DNA of 64,000 bases from Panagrolaimus kolymaensis (taxonomy: Eukaryota > Nematoda > Chromadorea > Rhabditida > Panagrolaimidae), in contig JAJQJQ010000025.1 of NCBI GenBank assembly GCA_028622995.1, positions 2,604,001-2,668,000 of the forward strand. The letters run 5' to 3'. The notes below the pieces were generated by a model. That model searched no databases. It had not been told where the DNA came from and saw only the letters and a program-made list of their open reading frames with translations. Position 1 is the stretch's first letter; every line of letters starts with the position of its first letter. This document shows, one piece after another, positions 44,915 to 54,746 of this stretch. Made by a program: the position numbers and the translations under genes.

Positions 44915-45910
44915 TAAAATTTAAATTATTGTTTAAAAGCTAGAAACCCTGCTTTTTTCATAAATAAGAAATAAAAAAGTGGCGCTGTCTGCCTTGAATA
45001 TGTTGTTGTAATATCGATTGATAATGTAAAAAAATGCTATCTTGCTAGAAATAATAAATATTTGCTTCTTCCTTTGCATCACTATTGAAAGTTATTTTTT
45101 TCTTTTCTCCCTTTTTTGAATATTTTATCTTTTTTTTTTTTTTTCGATAAGAAATACAATTAAATTAAAGCAAGGATTTCAAGTATTTATTTCTACAATC
45201 TAAAATCTAATTAAAATTCTAGTGTTCTTATTTCTTTAATAATTTTATGATGAATTCCACTTTCGAACGATTCAACATAACAAAATTAAGAAGTGGTTTA
45301 ATTAAAAACTTACATTCAGACAATTTATGTAGTATAAGGTACATACAATGAAAAGGTGACATGGAAATTCAAAAAACATATATGCATTTTAACTATCGAG
45401 TTGTTTTTAGCAACTAATGGTAATTTGAATTTTGATTTTCTTTACAATACATGACTTTAATTTTAAAATTGTCAATTTTTGAAAACGACACTTTTTAGTT
45501 TCGGTAAAAAAGTTACAGAAATAAACTTGTGACCTGTGATTATAATTTTTTAACGCAAATTCAAAATTATTTTTTAAAGGTTTTTTGTGTCAAGCGATCA
45601 AAAAAGTTTTGCTTTCATTTATTTTTCCTTCCGCAAAAACAACAGTTGTTTGTGGCAAAATAAGAATGCAAAAGTCTTTTCATTCTTATTGTTGATCAAA
45701 AAACATGTTTTTGTTTGTTGTTTTTTTGGAAAAACAATCAAATCCACCGCTAAAAAGCAAAGCACTTTTTTTTGCCGTGTTAAAAGAATAAAAAAGAACA
45801 TATGTTTGTATTTTTGAATGGATTATTTCAATATTATTATCTTTAATTTAAGACATATGTAAAGAAAAAAGATAAACAAACGCTGTTCAGTGTGCGAAAA
45901 TAAAAACGAG

Positions 45911-45919
45911 TATAAAAGC
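45911..45919 (+). promoter_or_regulatory. TATA box of peptide gene 6
   Basis: TATAAAAGC, 77 bp before the ATG at 45988. Spacing like the other zipper genes. Confidence 0.55.
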
Positions 45920-45987
45920 AGCAACGAAATTATTTGAGCTTTTTTAAATCATTGAAGATTTAATTTTTTTTTACTTTAAATATTAAA

Positions 45988-46775
45988 ATGGCTATGTTTT
46001 ATTCATATTTTCTTTTAACTTTATTCATTACTTATTCATTCGCAGCAAATGTTCGAAGAGCAACTGATTATGGTTCAGGTTAGTGTTCAAGAAATTAAAT
46101 TTTTGCATTCTCAATTCTCGCCCACATCGAATTGTTTTGAAAGGAAAATAGATATTAACTTTTTTTTTAATTCTTAGCTTTAAAAAAAATGTGAATCTTT
46201 TTTTAAATTTCTAATTTAAAAGCCACAAATTCCGTGAACCTTTAATCTAATTTTTTCTGATGTTTAAAGAAAGACTACCTTTCCAAAATTGCTATTAATT
46301 TAGAAATATAGTTGACCCAAAAATTTGAGATGTTGAATCTCAAAAGATAAAAAATTATTTTTTTGGAGAAAAACTTTCACTAACACTTTTTTTAGGTAAC
46401 AATGCTGCACCAATTGTTGATAATGCTGGTGAAGAACCTATTGCTAAAACAGATGTAAAAACTCAAGATGATATGTCCCTTGGTGAAATAGCTTCCAATG
46501 CTCTTTCGGGTGCAGTTCAATCTGGTATTGCTAATGCCCTTCTTGGAAATAACGGAAATAGTGGAAATAACGACGGACAAGGACAGGGACAAGGATATCC
46601 TCAGGACCAATCCGTTGCAGGTGATAATACTGGAGTTATTGGTGATGAAGATAATGGCGGTGCTGTCGGTCCAACTCATCAATCAAAAATGAGAAAAATT
46701 ATTAAAGGCGCAATCCAAGGTGCTATTGCTGGTGGAGCTGCTGCCGCAGCTGGAACAGCTATCAATAACAATTAA
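45988..46775 (+). CDS. Secreted glycine-zipper protein, long form (156 aa)
   Basis: Exons 45988-46078 and 46396-46775. The signal peptide (MFYSYFLLTLFITYSFA) is followed by a Val-Arg-Arg site (ANVRRATDYGSG). A helical Ala/Gly stretch (LGEIASNALSGAVQSGIANA) comes next, then an Asn/Gly/Gln-rich low-complexity region. The C-terminus reads SKMRKIIKGAIQGAIAGGAA and AAAGTAINNN. The basic residues before a Gly/Ala-spaced hydrophobic helix at the very end repeat the layout of the five genes at 21-30 kb. Here the gene has an intron and lacks the terminal Lys-Gly. Distant member. Confidence 0.72.
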
Positions 46776-47506
46776 ATTTACCGTTTTTCCGGAGCTATGT
46801 TTATTTGTATGTATGTAAAAAGTTGATACGTATTTTAATTAAATAACATATTTTTTAATAAAAATTTTGGAAAGAAAGAAATTTTGTGAAATAAAGCTAA
46901 AATCAAAGAACAAAATTATTTAAATTTATGTAGCATGCATTTAAATCGTAACAAAATAAAGTTTTTAGAAAAAAAATGCAGAAAATCCTAAAAGTTAAAA
47001 ATAGCAGCTTCCGCAAACCTAACCAATAATTAATAAATCTATGTAAATGTATCCCTTTTTGCTTGAAAAGTCCTTATCTGTACTTTTTTAATTTCATATT
47101 GGTAACATCATAATTAAAAAAGCGAATAATGTTTTTAACATAAATATTTTTTTACACCTGTTAAAACTGTCATTTAAAAGACGCTATAAAATAATATTTT
47201 ATGAAGGGTAAATTAGAGGTTATTTTTTCTCATAAAAGTGTACATGTACCTACAATTTTAAAAAATTTATGAATTATTTTATAGTCTTAAGTCCCATGAA
47301 AAAAAGTTAGGTTGTATTTTCAAAAAATGAAACTCTAAAAAATTGTTTTTGATGACTTATTAATTTTTCATTAATTTTGTTTCATAAAATAAATATAAAT
47401 TACACAAATATTCTGAAATTTTCTAATTAAATTTTTTTCTTTTAAGAATAATAAATTTATTAATATTTTTTTTTTCTTTAGCTACATTACATATTTGGGA
47501 TCTACA
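46776..47506. other. Intergenic, 730 bp
   Basis: AT-rich. A T-run acceptor (TTTTTTCTTTAG, ending 47481) precedes the receptor pseudogene start. Confidence 0.5.
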
Positions 47507-48521
47507 ATGCAAGCTCGAGCCTTGAATGTCTTTGAATGGATTATTATATTAGAAATCATTGGCGCAACTTCTTGCGAAATTGTAAATCTTTATATTTTTA
47601 TAAAATTATTGATTTATTTTAACACCAAAAATTTTAAGCTCGAATTTTCACCGAGTTTGTATGTATACTTTTTGGCTTAAAGTTTAACTTCTTTTGTAAC
47701 CATAATTTATTTTATTTATTATACATTTTTTTGGATGGAAATTTATATTCTTTTTAATGCATATCTATGGTTTTGGTTCTTTTTTATTCAAAAATTTATG
47801 GTAATTTTTCTCAGTTTTGTTGTTTTTTCCATTGGTTTGGAACGATGCTTTATTGTTTTGTATCCGCTGAAATTTAAGAAAAGTTTTTTGCCCTTAGTAT
47901 TTTCTGGAATTTTATTTATACTTACTGCAATATATTCGTTGATAGTTATTTATCTTCCAACACAGTTGCCCATTAATTCAATGCATAAAAATGGGTACAA
48001 CTGGAAGTTATTCACAAATTCGATATTTTACAAGTGGTCTCATTTTAATGGTTTGGATTTGTTTGCTATTATTAATTCATAAACAATTTGGTCCACAATT
48101 TGGACCTTATATAAAAAGAAGAGTAAGTTTTCAAAAGTCACGATTTGGGGATATATTAAATAATTTTTAGTCCACCAAAATTATTTTATTAACTTTGCTG
48201 ATATCATTTTTATTTAACTTTCTGCCGCATATTTTAAGTTTATTTTTTAACAACGTAAGTTATTTTACAGCTACATAAGGATCCCATTTTTACGACTTTC
48301 TCATGACAAAAAAAAATATGAAGGCTTTAAAAAAACTAAAAAAAACTCTTAACTAATTATATCATATATAAAAATCTTATGATAAATTTACAACTTTTAT
48401 TTCTTTTTAGGTTATGAAAATAAATTTAAATAATTATTTTGGTCCTTGGTCAACGGTATTTGGTTCCATTGAATCTTTTCTTTGTGCAATGTTATATAGA
48501 AAAATGTTAAAAAATTGTTAA
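47507..48521 (+). pseudogene. Chemoreceptor pseudogene (paralogue of 53428 and 56376)
   Basis: Exons 47507-48122, 48171-48254 and 48411-48521 align end to end with the intact receptors at 53428-54423 and 56376-57383. The middle exon is 84 nt in all three. Two lesions are visible. A TAA at 47678-47680 interrupts TM2 right after SPSLYVYFLA, where the paralogues have Val or Ser. A small frameshift near 47957 moves the conserved Cys-containing loop and TM5 (SYSQIRYFTSGLILM) into another frame. The downstream exons (FNFLPHILSLFF, FGPWSTVFGSIESFLCAMLY) remain intact. Recently lost receptor. Confidence 0.85.
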
Positions 48522-48941
48522 AAAAAATCAACCATATTAAATGTGAATGCAGTCTTAGAAAATTTTAGTTAATCTGTTTTGTCCCTATTTTAATAAAAGC
48601 TCTTGAACACAAAAGTTTCAAACTACAGCCAAACTAGTAAAGAAAAAAGACAAAGAACTTCTTTAAAAGAAAAAAGGGTGCGGTGATTTTTTTTATCTCG
48701 CAATTGAAAAATATATTTGCTTATAACAAGACAGAAAAAACGTTTCTTTGCTTTTTAGGGAACTTTTTTGATGAAGAAATTTGAAGAAATCAAATAGATT
48801 TGGTCTTCTTCTCGCGCCTTCGGAGCAATTGAAATTAAAACGTATCAATAAAATTTCATGGTTAAAAACAACGAATGAACTTACACACATGGTGAGAGAA
48901 AAAAACATTTAAGTTTCTTATAAATCATTTTCACTTCTTCT
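48522..48941. other. Intergenic, 420 bp
   Basis: No gene seen. Confidence 0.5.
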
Positions 48942-49140
48942 TTAAAGGGACATAGCTATTTCATGCCTTTTCAAAAATTTCGATACTGGGGCTGATAGGA
49001 ACAGTTGGGGCGGCGCGTGTTTGAATTACCGTGTCACTTCTGTCTTACACGGTAATTCAAACACGCGCCTTACCAAGTGTAACTTGCAGTGCCCGCAAAC
49101 GAAATTTCAAAAAAGGCATGAAATAGCTATGTCCCTTTAA
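48942..49140. mobile_element. 199-bp fold-back element bounded by TTAA
   Basis: Both outer ends are TTAAAGGGACATAGC... and its complement, giving inverted repeats of about 30 bp. The terminal TTAA on each side fits a piggyBac-type target site. A second, perfect 23-bp hairpin (49012-49034 with 49047-49069, 12-nt loop) lies inside and is GC-rich relative to the genome. No coding capacity; non-autonomous. Confidence 0.78.
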
Positions 49141-49615
49141 ATGTGTCTCTTTATTTTAAACATAAAACGTGTGCACGCACAACAATAAAATTTTCTTGTA
49201 GATAAAATACCTTTCTAAGAAAGAGAAAAGGCAAAAAAGCATCGAGTGAAATATAAAAATGAATGTACATACATATAATCTTTTGATATTTGTCAATTCT
49301 TTTAAAACAAATGGGTGTTTGCTTCTTCATGCATGTATCGTGTAAAAAGCATTGAAAAACCTAAAAGTAAATTCCATTTAAAAAATTAATTATAAATTAA
49401 TGTTAATTTTATTTATTTTTCTTTAAATCACATTTACGCTTTGTTTTACATATACACTTTTTATCAAAATCTTCTATCCTTTTTCAATATTTTTTTAACA
49501 TTTTGTGTTATCGACTTTGATACGAAAAAGAATTTATTTGCTGTTTTTTTTAAATTTTTTGCTTTTTTTTTGTTATTAATAATTTTATTTTATTTAGGAA
49601 TTTCAAAATCAGAAA
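49141..49615. other. Intergenic, 475 bp
   Basis: AT-rich. A T-rich acceptor-like site (TTTTATTTAG, ending near 49598) lies just before the torsin-like start. Confidence 0.5.
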
Positions 49616-50500
49616 ATGATAAAATATTTAATTTTGTTAAAGATTTTGTTATTTGGCTTCTTTATTTTGCTTTCAGGAGGTACTTCAATTATTGATTATT
49701 TTCGCCCTTGTTCATATTATGAAACATGCGAATGTGGATCATCTGATCCATGGATAAAAATTCCCCAAAGTCATAACAAGGATGGTAAATTGTTCTGTTT
49801 TTATCGATAGTTCTTTTCGATTTAAGGCTCCCATATTTTTAGCTAAACTCTTAGAAGTTAAACTTCGCAAAAAACTTTATGGCCAACCTTTGGTAATTAC
49901 AGAATTATCACATGCTGTTGCAAATCACATAAATACACCGTATGTTTGTTGTTTCATTTTTTTCATTTTATGAACCTCCAAAAAACTTAACTTATAAATT
50001 TATTATTTTTTATTCAGAAATCCTAGCAAAGCTTTGTCCATTGCATTACATGGTTTACCCGGTACGGGTAAAAGTTATACAGCTAAAATAGTTGCCGATT
50101 ATATTTATCGAAGAGGTATGGCTAGTAAATTTGCTTCTATTTTCTTAGGAGGAATACGAAATTGTAAAGAAGGTAGTGAATGTTTAAGAAATCATCAAGT
50201 AAGTTTGACTTGTTTATATACTTTCAAAGTTTCGCCAGAAATAGAACAGCTCACTTTAAAAAAACTTAAACGAAATAAAACAAAAAATCTTTTTAGAAAG
50301 ACATTCAAAATAAGATTATTGAAACTTTAAAATTATGTAAGCGCTCTTTATTTATTATTGACGAAGTGGATGATATGCCTAGCGATGTATTAAATTCATT
50401 AATGTCATTTTTGGATGAACAAAATAATGTATTTGGCGTTGATCCACGTCAAAGTATTTTTATGTTTTTGAGTAATAGTGGTTCCACAGAACGCTCATAA
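49616..50500 (+). CDS. Torsin-like AAA+ ATPase, C-terminally truncated (216 aa)
   Basis: Exons 49616-49784, 49843-49939, 50018-50198 and 50297-50500 join to 217 codons. The signal peptide (YLILLKILLFGFFILLSGG) is followed by CECGSS and the torsin-like segment KLRKKLYGQPLV. Walker A is LHGLPGTGKSYTAK; Walker B is SLFIIDEVDD; FMFLSNSG matches the sensor 1 region. Torsins act in the ER lumen and nuclear envelope and number about 330 residues. Here the frame stops right after sensor 1 (STERS, stop), so the sensor 2 region and lid domain are missing. No matching exon is seen before the next gene. Likely a truncated duplicate, possibly non-functional, though the frame up to the stop is undamaged. 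Confidence 0.8.
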
Positions 50501-50778
50501 TTATACATAATAATATGCTGGAATTAAAAAATACGACATGGTGTTTGATTATAACACAGACAAGGGTCGAATATGTCATTTGTTTTATTTAGTTTTTGAG
50601 TTTTAAATTAAATAAGATGTTATTAAATAAAAGAGACCATGGTACATACATAAGTTATATTTTTCTGTTACGTTTTCAACCAAAATTTATGAATTTTTTT
50701 TGCTTTGCCATTCATTAAAATCTTTTAAAATAAAACTTTAATATTGAAAAAATATTTATCTTTCTAACTTTAAAAGGT

Positions 50779-51780
50779 ATGGCACGATATAACGCCACTC
50801 AAATTTATGACTCTAAGTTAAATTCCAAGATAACCTTATTTGGAGAAATTTTATCTTTTCTTACCATAATTTTTACTTTGATTTTATTATTTATTATTAT
50901 TAAAAAAACTCCAAAATTTATGGGAAGATTTAAATTTTATATTATTCAATATATTTGTTTTACATTAATATTTGAGTTGGTGCTACTTTTTTGTCCCTTT
51001 ATTTTGCTTCATCCATTTATGTTTACATCACCCAATGGCATTGCAAATTATGTCCATCCAAATTTAATATTTCCGATTTATTCGATTGGGGCTTTTTCAG
51101 CTTTCTCAATGCTTGATTGTAGTATCGGAATTATTTTTGAGCGATATTATGCTATGACTGCAACTACAAATTTGACCTCAAAAAAGCCTTTAATTTTATA
51201 TAGCTTTTTAATGGGATTAAATATAACTATGCTAATCATTTCCAATTTTGCCATTTATTTAAACGATGGCTTATTTTTTATTCCATTAAACCTGAAAACA
51301 TGTTATGTAAGCAATTATATCGATGATTTGGAAACAATTCTTTCAATAGAAAATCTAATAATTTTTCCTGGCCCCTCCATAAATGCAATACCAATGGAAA
51401 TTTTAGGTCTTGTTTGTTATGGATTAATTCGAGTTAATTTAGCTCTCCTTGGATTATTCTTGAATATAAAACATTCGAGAAACATGCGAATTAATTTCGG
51501 CCAACATACTAATAAAGCAAATAAAATTCTTGGCCAATTAATTTTTATTCAACTTACTGGATATTTATTTTTGATTGGACTTCCTATTTTAATAATAGCT
51601 TTTACTTATTATTTCATCAAAGAACCAAGTGATATACCAAATTATTGTACACGTATTCTAACTGCTTATGGATTGTATGATATAATTTCAACAGCTATTT
51701 TTGTTAAAGCTTATCGAGAAGCAATTCTTTATCCTTTTAAATGTTTTAAAAAGAAAGTCACTCCAACTATTTTATTTTAA
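50779..51780 (+). CDS. Serpentine chemoreceptor, Srh/Sri-like (333 aa), intronless
   Basis: A single open frame with seven hydrophobic segments. IIIKKTPKFMGRFKFYIIQY and the TM6-TM7 pattern (LGQLIFIQLTGYLFLIGLPI ... YGLYDIISTAIFVKAYREA) resemble the receptor at 38538 and the one at 58100. The loop after TM2 has the P-x-G-I-x-x-Y/F signature (SPNGIANYVHP) also seen as CPAGIVRYLGP at 38538. Absence of introns contrasts with the other receptors here and may reflect intron loss or a retrocopy. Probably expressed in chemosensory neurons. Confidence 0.78.
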   Translation: MARYNATQIYDSKLNSKITLFGEILSFLTIIFTLILLFIIIKKTPKFMGRFKFYIIQYICFTLIFELVLLFCPFILLHPFMFTSPNGIANYVHPNLIFPIYSIGAFSAFSMLDCSIGIIFERYYAMTATTNLTSKKPLILYSFLMGLNITMLIISNFAIYLNDGLFFIPLNLKTCYVSNYIDDLETILSIENLIIFPGPSINAIPMEILGLVCYGLIRVNLALLGLFLNIKHSRNMRINFGQHTNKANKILGQLIFIQLTGYLFLIGLPILIIAFTYYFIKEPSDIPNYCTRILTAYGLYDIISTAIFVKAYREAILYPFKCFKKKVTPTILF

Positions 51781-52491
51781 TTTAAATGTTTTTAGATTTG
51801 TTTCTTTATTTCTTTTGTTTTTACTTTAAAAATTAAAATATGAAAAAGTGTTAATTAATTTAAATTCCAACAACCAGAATAAATACATTGACTTCTAACA
51901 TGCTTTAACCCACACAAAAAAATATTATAATGTAATTTTTCATTTATCTCAAATATCATTAGTAAATGTTTTGAGAAATTCAAAAACAGAAATTAGATTT
52001 AATAAAAAGTCTTTAAAACTGGAGTATTTAAAAAAAAGTTTGTTTTATGATATAAAAATTATCAGCCTTTAAAAAAAAGTCTTCTCAAATCAATACATCT
52101 TTTATTTTGGATAATAAAAACACTTAAAAAATATTTATAATAACATTGTTATACAAAATGGGCTTGGTTTTATATAAAAAAACCAACTGCTTTCAAACAA
52201 ATGCATATAAAAGCTAAGCTCTTTATGTTTGTGATTTTATTTTCCATTTATATATAAAAAAAGAATTATTTGTTGTGGTTTCAATTGCATAATATCCAAC
52301 TAAACTTCGGCTTTAGTGCGTTGGAAACAGAAAATAAAAAAATTAAAAAAAAAGAAACTCTATCGTCTTTAAAACTTTTTTGAAATATCAAAGTTTTTCC
52401 ATTAAAATTTTATAATTTTTAAATCCCGTTTGTTGACTCCAATTTTTTATTAAATGAATTTTTTTTTTAGGCGGGGACAACCTCTTCAAAA
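51781..52491. other. Intergenic, 710 bp
   Basis: Contains TTAACCCACACAAAAAAA at about 51905, which recurs at 52974 beyond the next gene. A strong T-run acceptor (TTTTTTTTTAG) ends near 52470, 21 bp before the next ATG, and could be a trans-splice site. Confidence 0.45.
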
Positions 52492-52827
52492 ATGAAGTTG
52501 GCTTTTTTGATTTTTACCCTAGTTTACAGCATTGTATTGGCACAAGATCAAAAAATCATTACGGTTTATGAAAGAGCTAAAATGGAAGGAGAAGGCGTTA
52601 CATTTCCTGTTGGTGGGTGCGTTAAATTAGAACATGTTGGAACCGTCAATTCTATTAACACCGGCGGTAATTGCGTTGTATTATTTGATGATGAAAAGTG
52701 TAAAAGTTTAAATTACAAGATCCTTGACCTAGAAGCTAAACCCGGCCCGCCATATTGTCACAATCTTCGATTCCTTTCAGGTTGTTATCCCTATGATTTT
52801 AAAGCTCTTTCATTTTCACCTTGTTAA
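52492..52827 (+). CDS. Secreted beta/gamma-crystallin-like protein (111 aa)
   Basis: Single exon. A signal peptide (LAFLIFTLVYSIVLA) precedes KIITVYERAKMEGEGVTF. GGCVKLEHVGTVNSINTGG and NCVVLFDDEKCKS follow. This Y/F-x-x-x-x-x-x-G ... C-V-x-L ... S-I ... C-V-V-L-F order is the Greek-key pattern of beta/gamma-crystallin-like secreted domains. Six Cys (around PVGGC, GNC, DEKC, PPYC, LSGC, SPC) probably make three disulfides, which suits an extracellular protein. Role unknown; small secreted crystallin-like proteins occur as inhibitors or toxin-like factors in other organisms. Confidence 0.68.
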   Translation: MKLAFLIFTLVYSIVLAQDQKIITVYERAKMEGEGVTFPVGGCVKLEHVGTVNSINTGGNCVVLFDDEKCKSLNYKILDLEAKPGPPYCHNLRFLSGCYPYDFKALSFSPC

Positions 52828-53427
52828 AATTTTAATAAAAACATTTCCTTGACTTTGGACAAAGTGAAATTATTTTAATAATTAATTATATTTACTTAAA
52901 AGTTGTAATAAATAAAATTTCTTGCATTAAATAACAAAGTTTGTATGCGACAATACTATAGTTAGACAAGCTCTTAACCCACACAAAAAAAATCTTTACA
53001 ATTTATCCCTAAACTTATGAATAGAGTTGGCCGATTTTGGGTATCCGGTACGATTTTCGGTGAACACAATCAAAGAACGACAACACTACTCATGAAAAAC
53101 ATAGTTTCCAAGAATTTTCATGTTATTATATTTGTTTTTGTTGAAATTGTTTCTGATGAATTCGTTTTACTAATAATGCATTATTTTCTTTAATTAATAA
53201 AATCTAAACTTCAAAGAACCAAACTTTCATTAGTTTTTTAGTTCTTATTTCTGGTTTGCCTACATCTTAATTAATAATCGTCATGAATAAAGAAGAAAAA
53301 TAAGGAAATAGTAAGAAAAAATCCGATTTCGGAAGTAATTAGTTTGAGCAGAAAATGAAGCTGTTTTAAAAAATGTTAAAAACATTTCTTTTTTTTTATA
53401 CTCTCTAATTTTTTATAACATTTCTCT
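52828..53427. other. Intergenic, 600 bp
   Basis: 3' UTR (AATAAA near 52833 and 52910), the second copy of the TTAACCCACAC motif, and AT-rich sequence. Confidence 0.45.
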
Positions 53428-54423
53428 ATGGATATTTATTTATGGATAATTTTGTTTGAAGTTTTGTGTGCTTTCCTATGCGAGATTATAAGTTTTTATA
53501 TTTTTGCCCAATTATTAGTTTATGCCATCACAAAACATACAACAGTCATCACAGAATTTTCGCCAAGCTTATATGCATACTTTTTGGTTTCAATTTTAAC
53601 GCCCATTGCCTCAGCAATTTTTTACATTTATTATTTTCTCTTTAGAATCATATCGCCTTCAATCTTTGATGGGTATTTTTATTATTGGTTGCTTTTCTTT
53701 CAAAAATTTATGGTAATTTTCCTTAGTTTTGCTGTTTTTTCCATTGGTTTGCAACGATGCTTTATTGTTTTGTATCCAATGAAAAATAAAAAAACCTTAA
53801 TTCCATTAATTATTTCTGGCTTTGTTTTTCTATTAGTTACTTCACATTTATATTTAAATGTTTTTTATCCAATTTACCCTACATGTTCCTTAATTTCTTG
53901 TTTCTCAATGGCAAATAATGCAGGTTATGCACATATTCGATATTTTACAAGTGCTTTAATTTTGGCTACATGCATTTCTTTGATGTTGTTAATTCATAAT
54001 AAATCAGGAAACCAGTTTAGCAAAAATCTCAAAGCTAAGGTAAGTCATTGCATCGAAACATAAAAAACATCGATTCTTTAGCGAATAATAAAAAGCTTAA
54101 AAAAGTGGCATTAAGTCGTGAATGACAAATGTACAAAATTAATTGTGTTTTCAGTCAAATAAAATAATTCTTTTAACGTTATTAATTTCATTTACCCTCA
54201 ATTTTCTACCTCATATTATAAGCTTGCTATTTGTTACTGTAAGTTTTTTTAAACATTTTTTACTTTAGGTGATGTGATGTAAATATGAGGAATAAAATTT
54301 TCTTTACAGGTTATAAGCTTTAATTTATTTTCAAATATTGGTCCATGGTCAGCTGTGGCTGGTTCACTTGAATCTTTTCTTTGTGCAATTTTATATCGAA
54401 AAGTTTATTATAATTTTTTCTAA
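53428..54423 (+). CDS. Serpentine chemoreceptor (269 aa)
   Basis: Exons 53428-54039, 54155-54238 and 54310-54423 join to 270 codons. Hallmarks shared with 47507 and 56376: CEIISFYIFAQLL, EFSPSLYAYFLV, FQKFMVIFLSFAVFSIGLQR, CFIVLYPM after TM3, YPTCSLISC in the second extracellular loop, FLPHIISLLF in TM6 and a TM7 with GPWSAVAGSLESFLCAILYR. This is a nematode chemoreceptor of a class I cannot fix (Srbc/Sru-like are candidates). The R-C-F after TM3 takes the DRY position. Confidence 0.8.
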
Positions 54424-54746
54424 ATTTCTCTCTCTCTTTTTTAAAAAAATAATTTGTTAAATGTTTGTAAGCCGTGTTAAAGTTTTTATTTTATAAATTA
54501 ATGCATAAAAAAATGTGATTGACTCTAAAAATTTATTTGACGAACAGTTTTTATGAAAACAAAAAAAACTTGTTTCACTTACACACGCAGTGACTGCAAT
54601 AAACTTCAGAGAGAAAGAAATCGATAAACAAACACGAGTTTATTTTCTTCATTTTTCTTTTTTCTCTTTGCTGCTTTTCTTTTTTTGCACTAACTTTTTC
54701 ACTCTCTTTTTTTTTTAAACTTAAACTATTAAAATTTATTTAAAAA
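54424..54746. other. Intergenic, 320 bp
   Basis: 3' UTR of the receptor and T-rich 5' flank of the GST-like gene. Confidence 0.5.

Larger units (their letters stand above)
43371..45910. other. Intergenic, 2.5 kb
   Basis: The largest stretch with little content. Two palindrome copies lie at 44840-44864 and 44892-44914. Searched for the missing SDR exons on the minus strand; none found. Confidence 0.5.
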
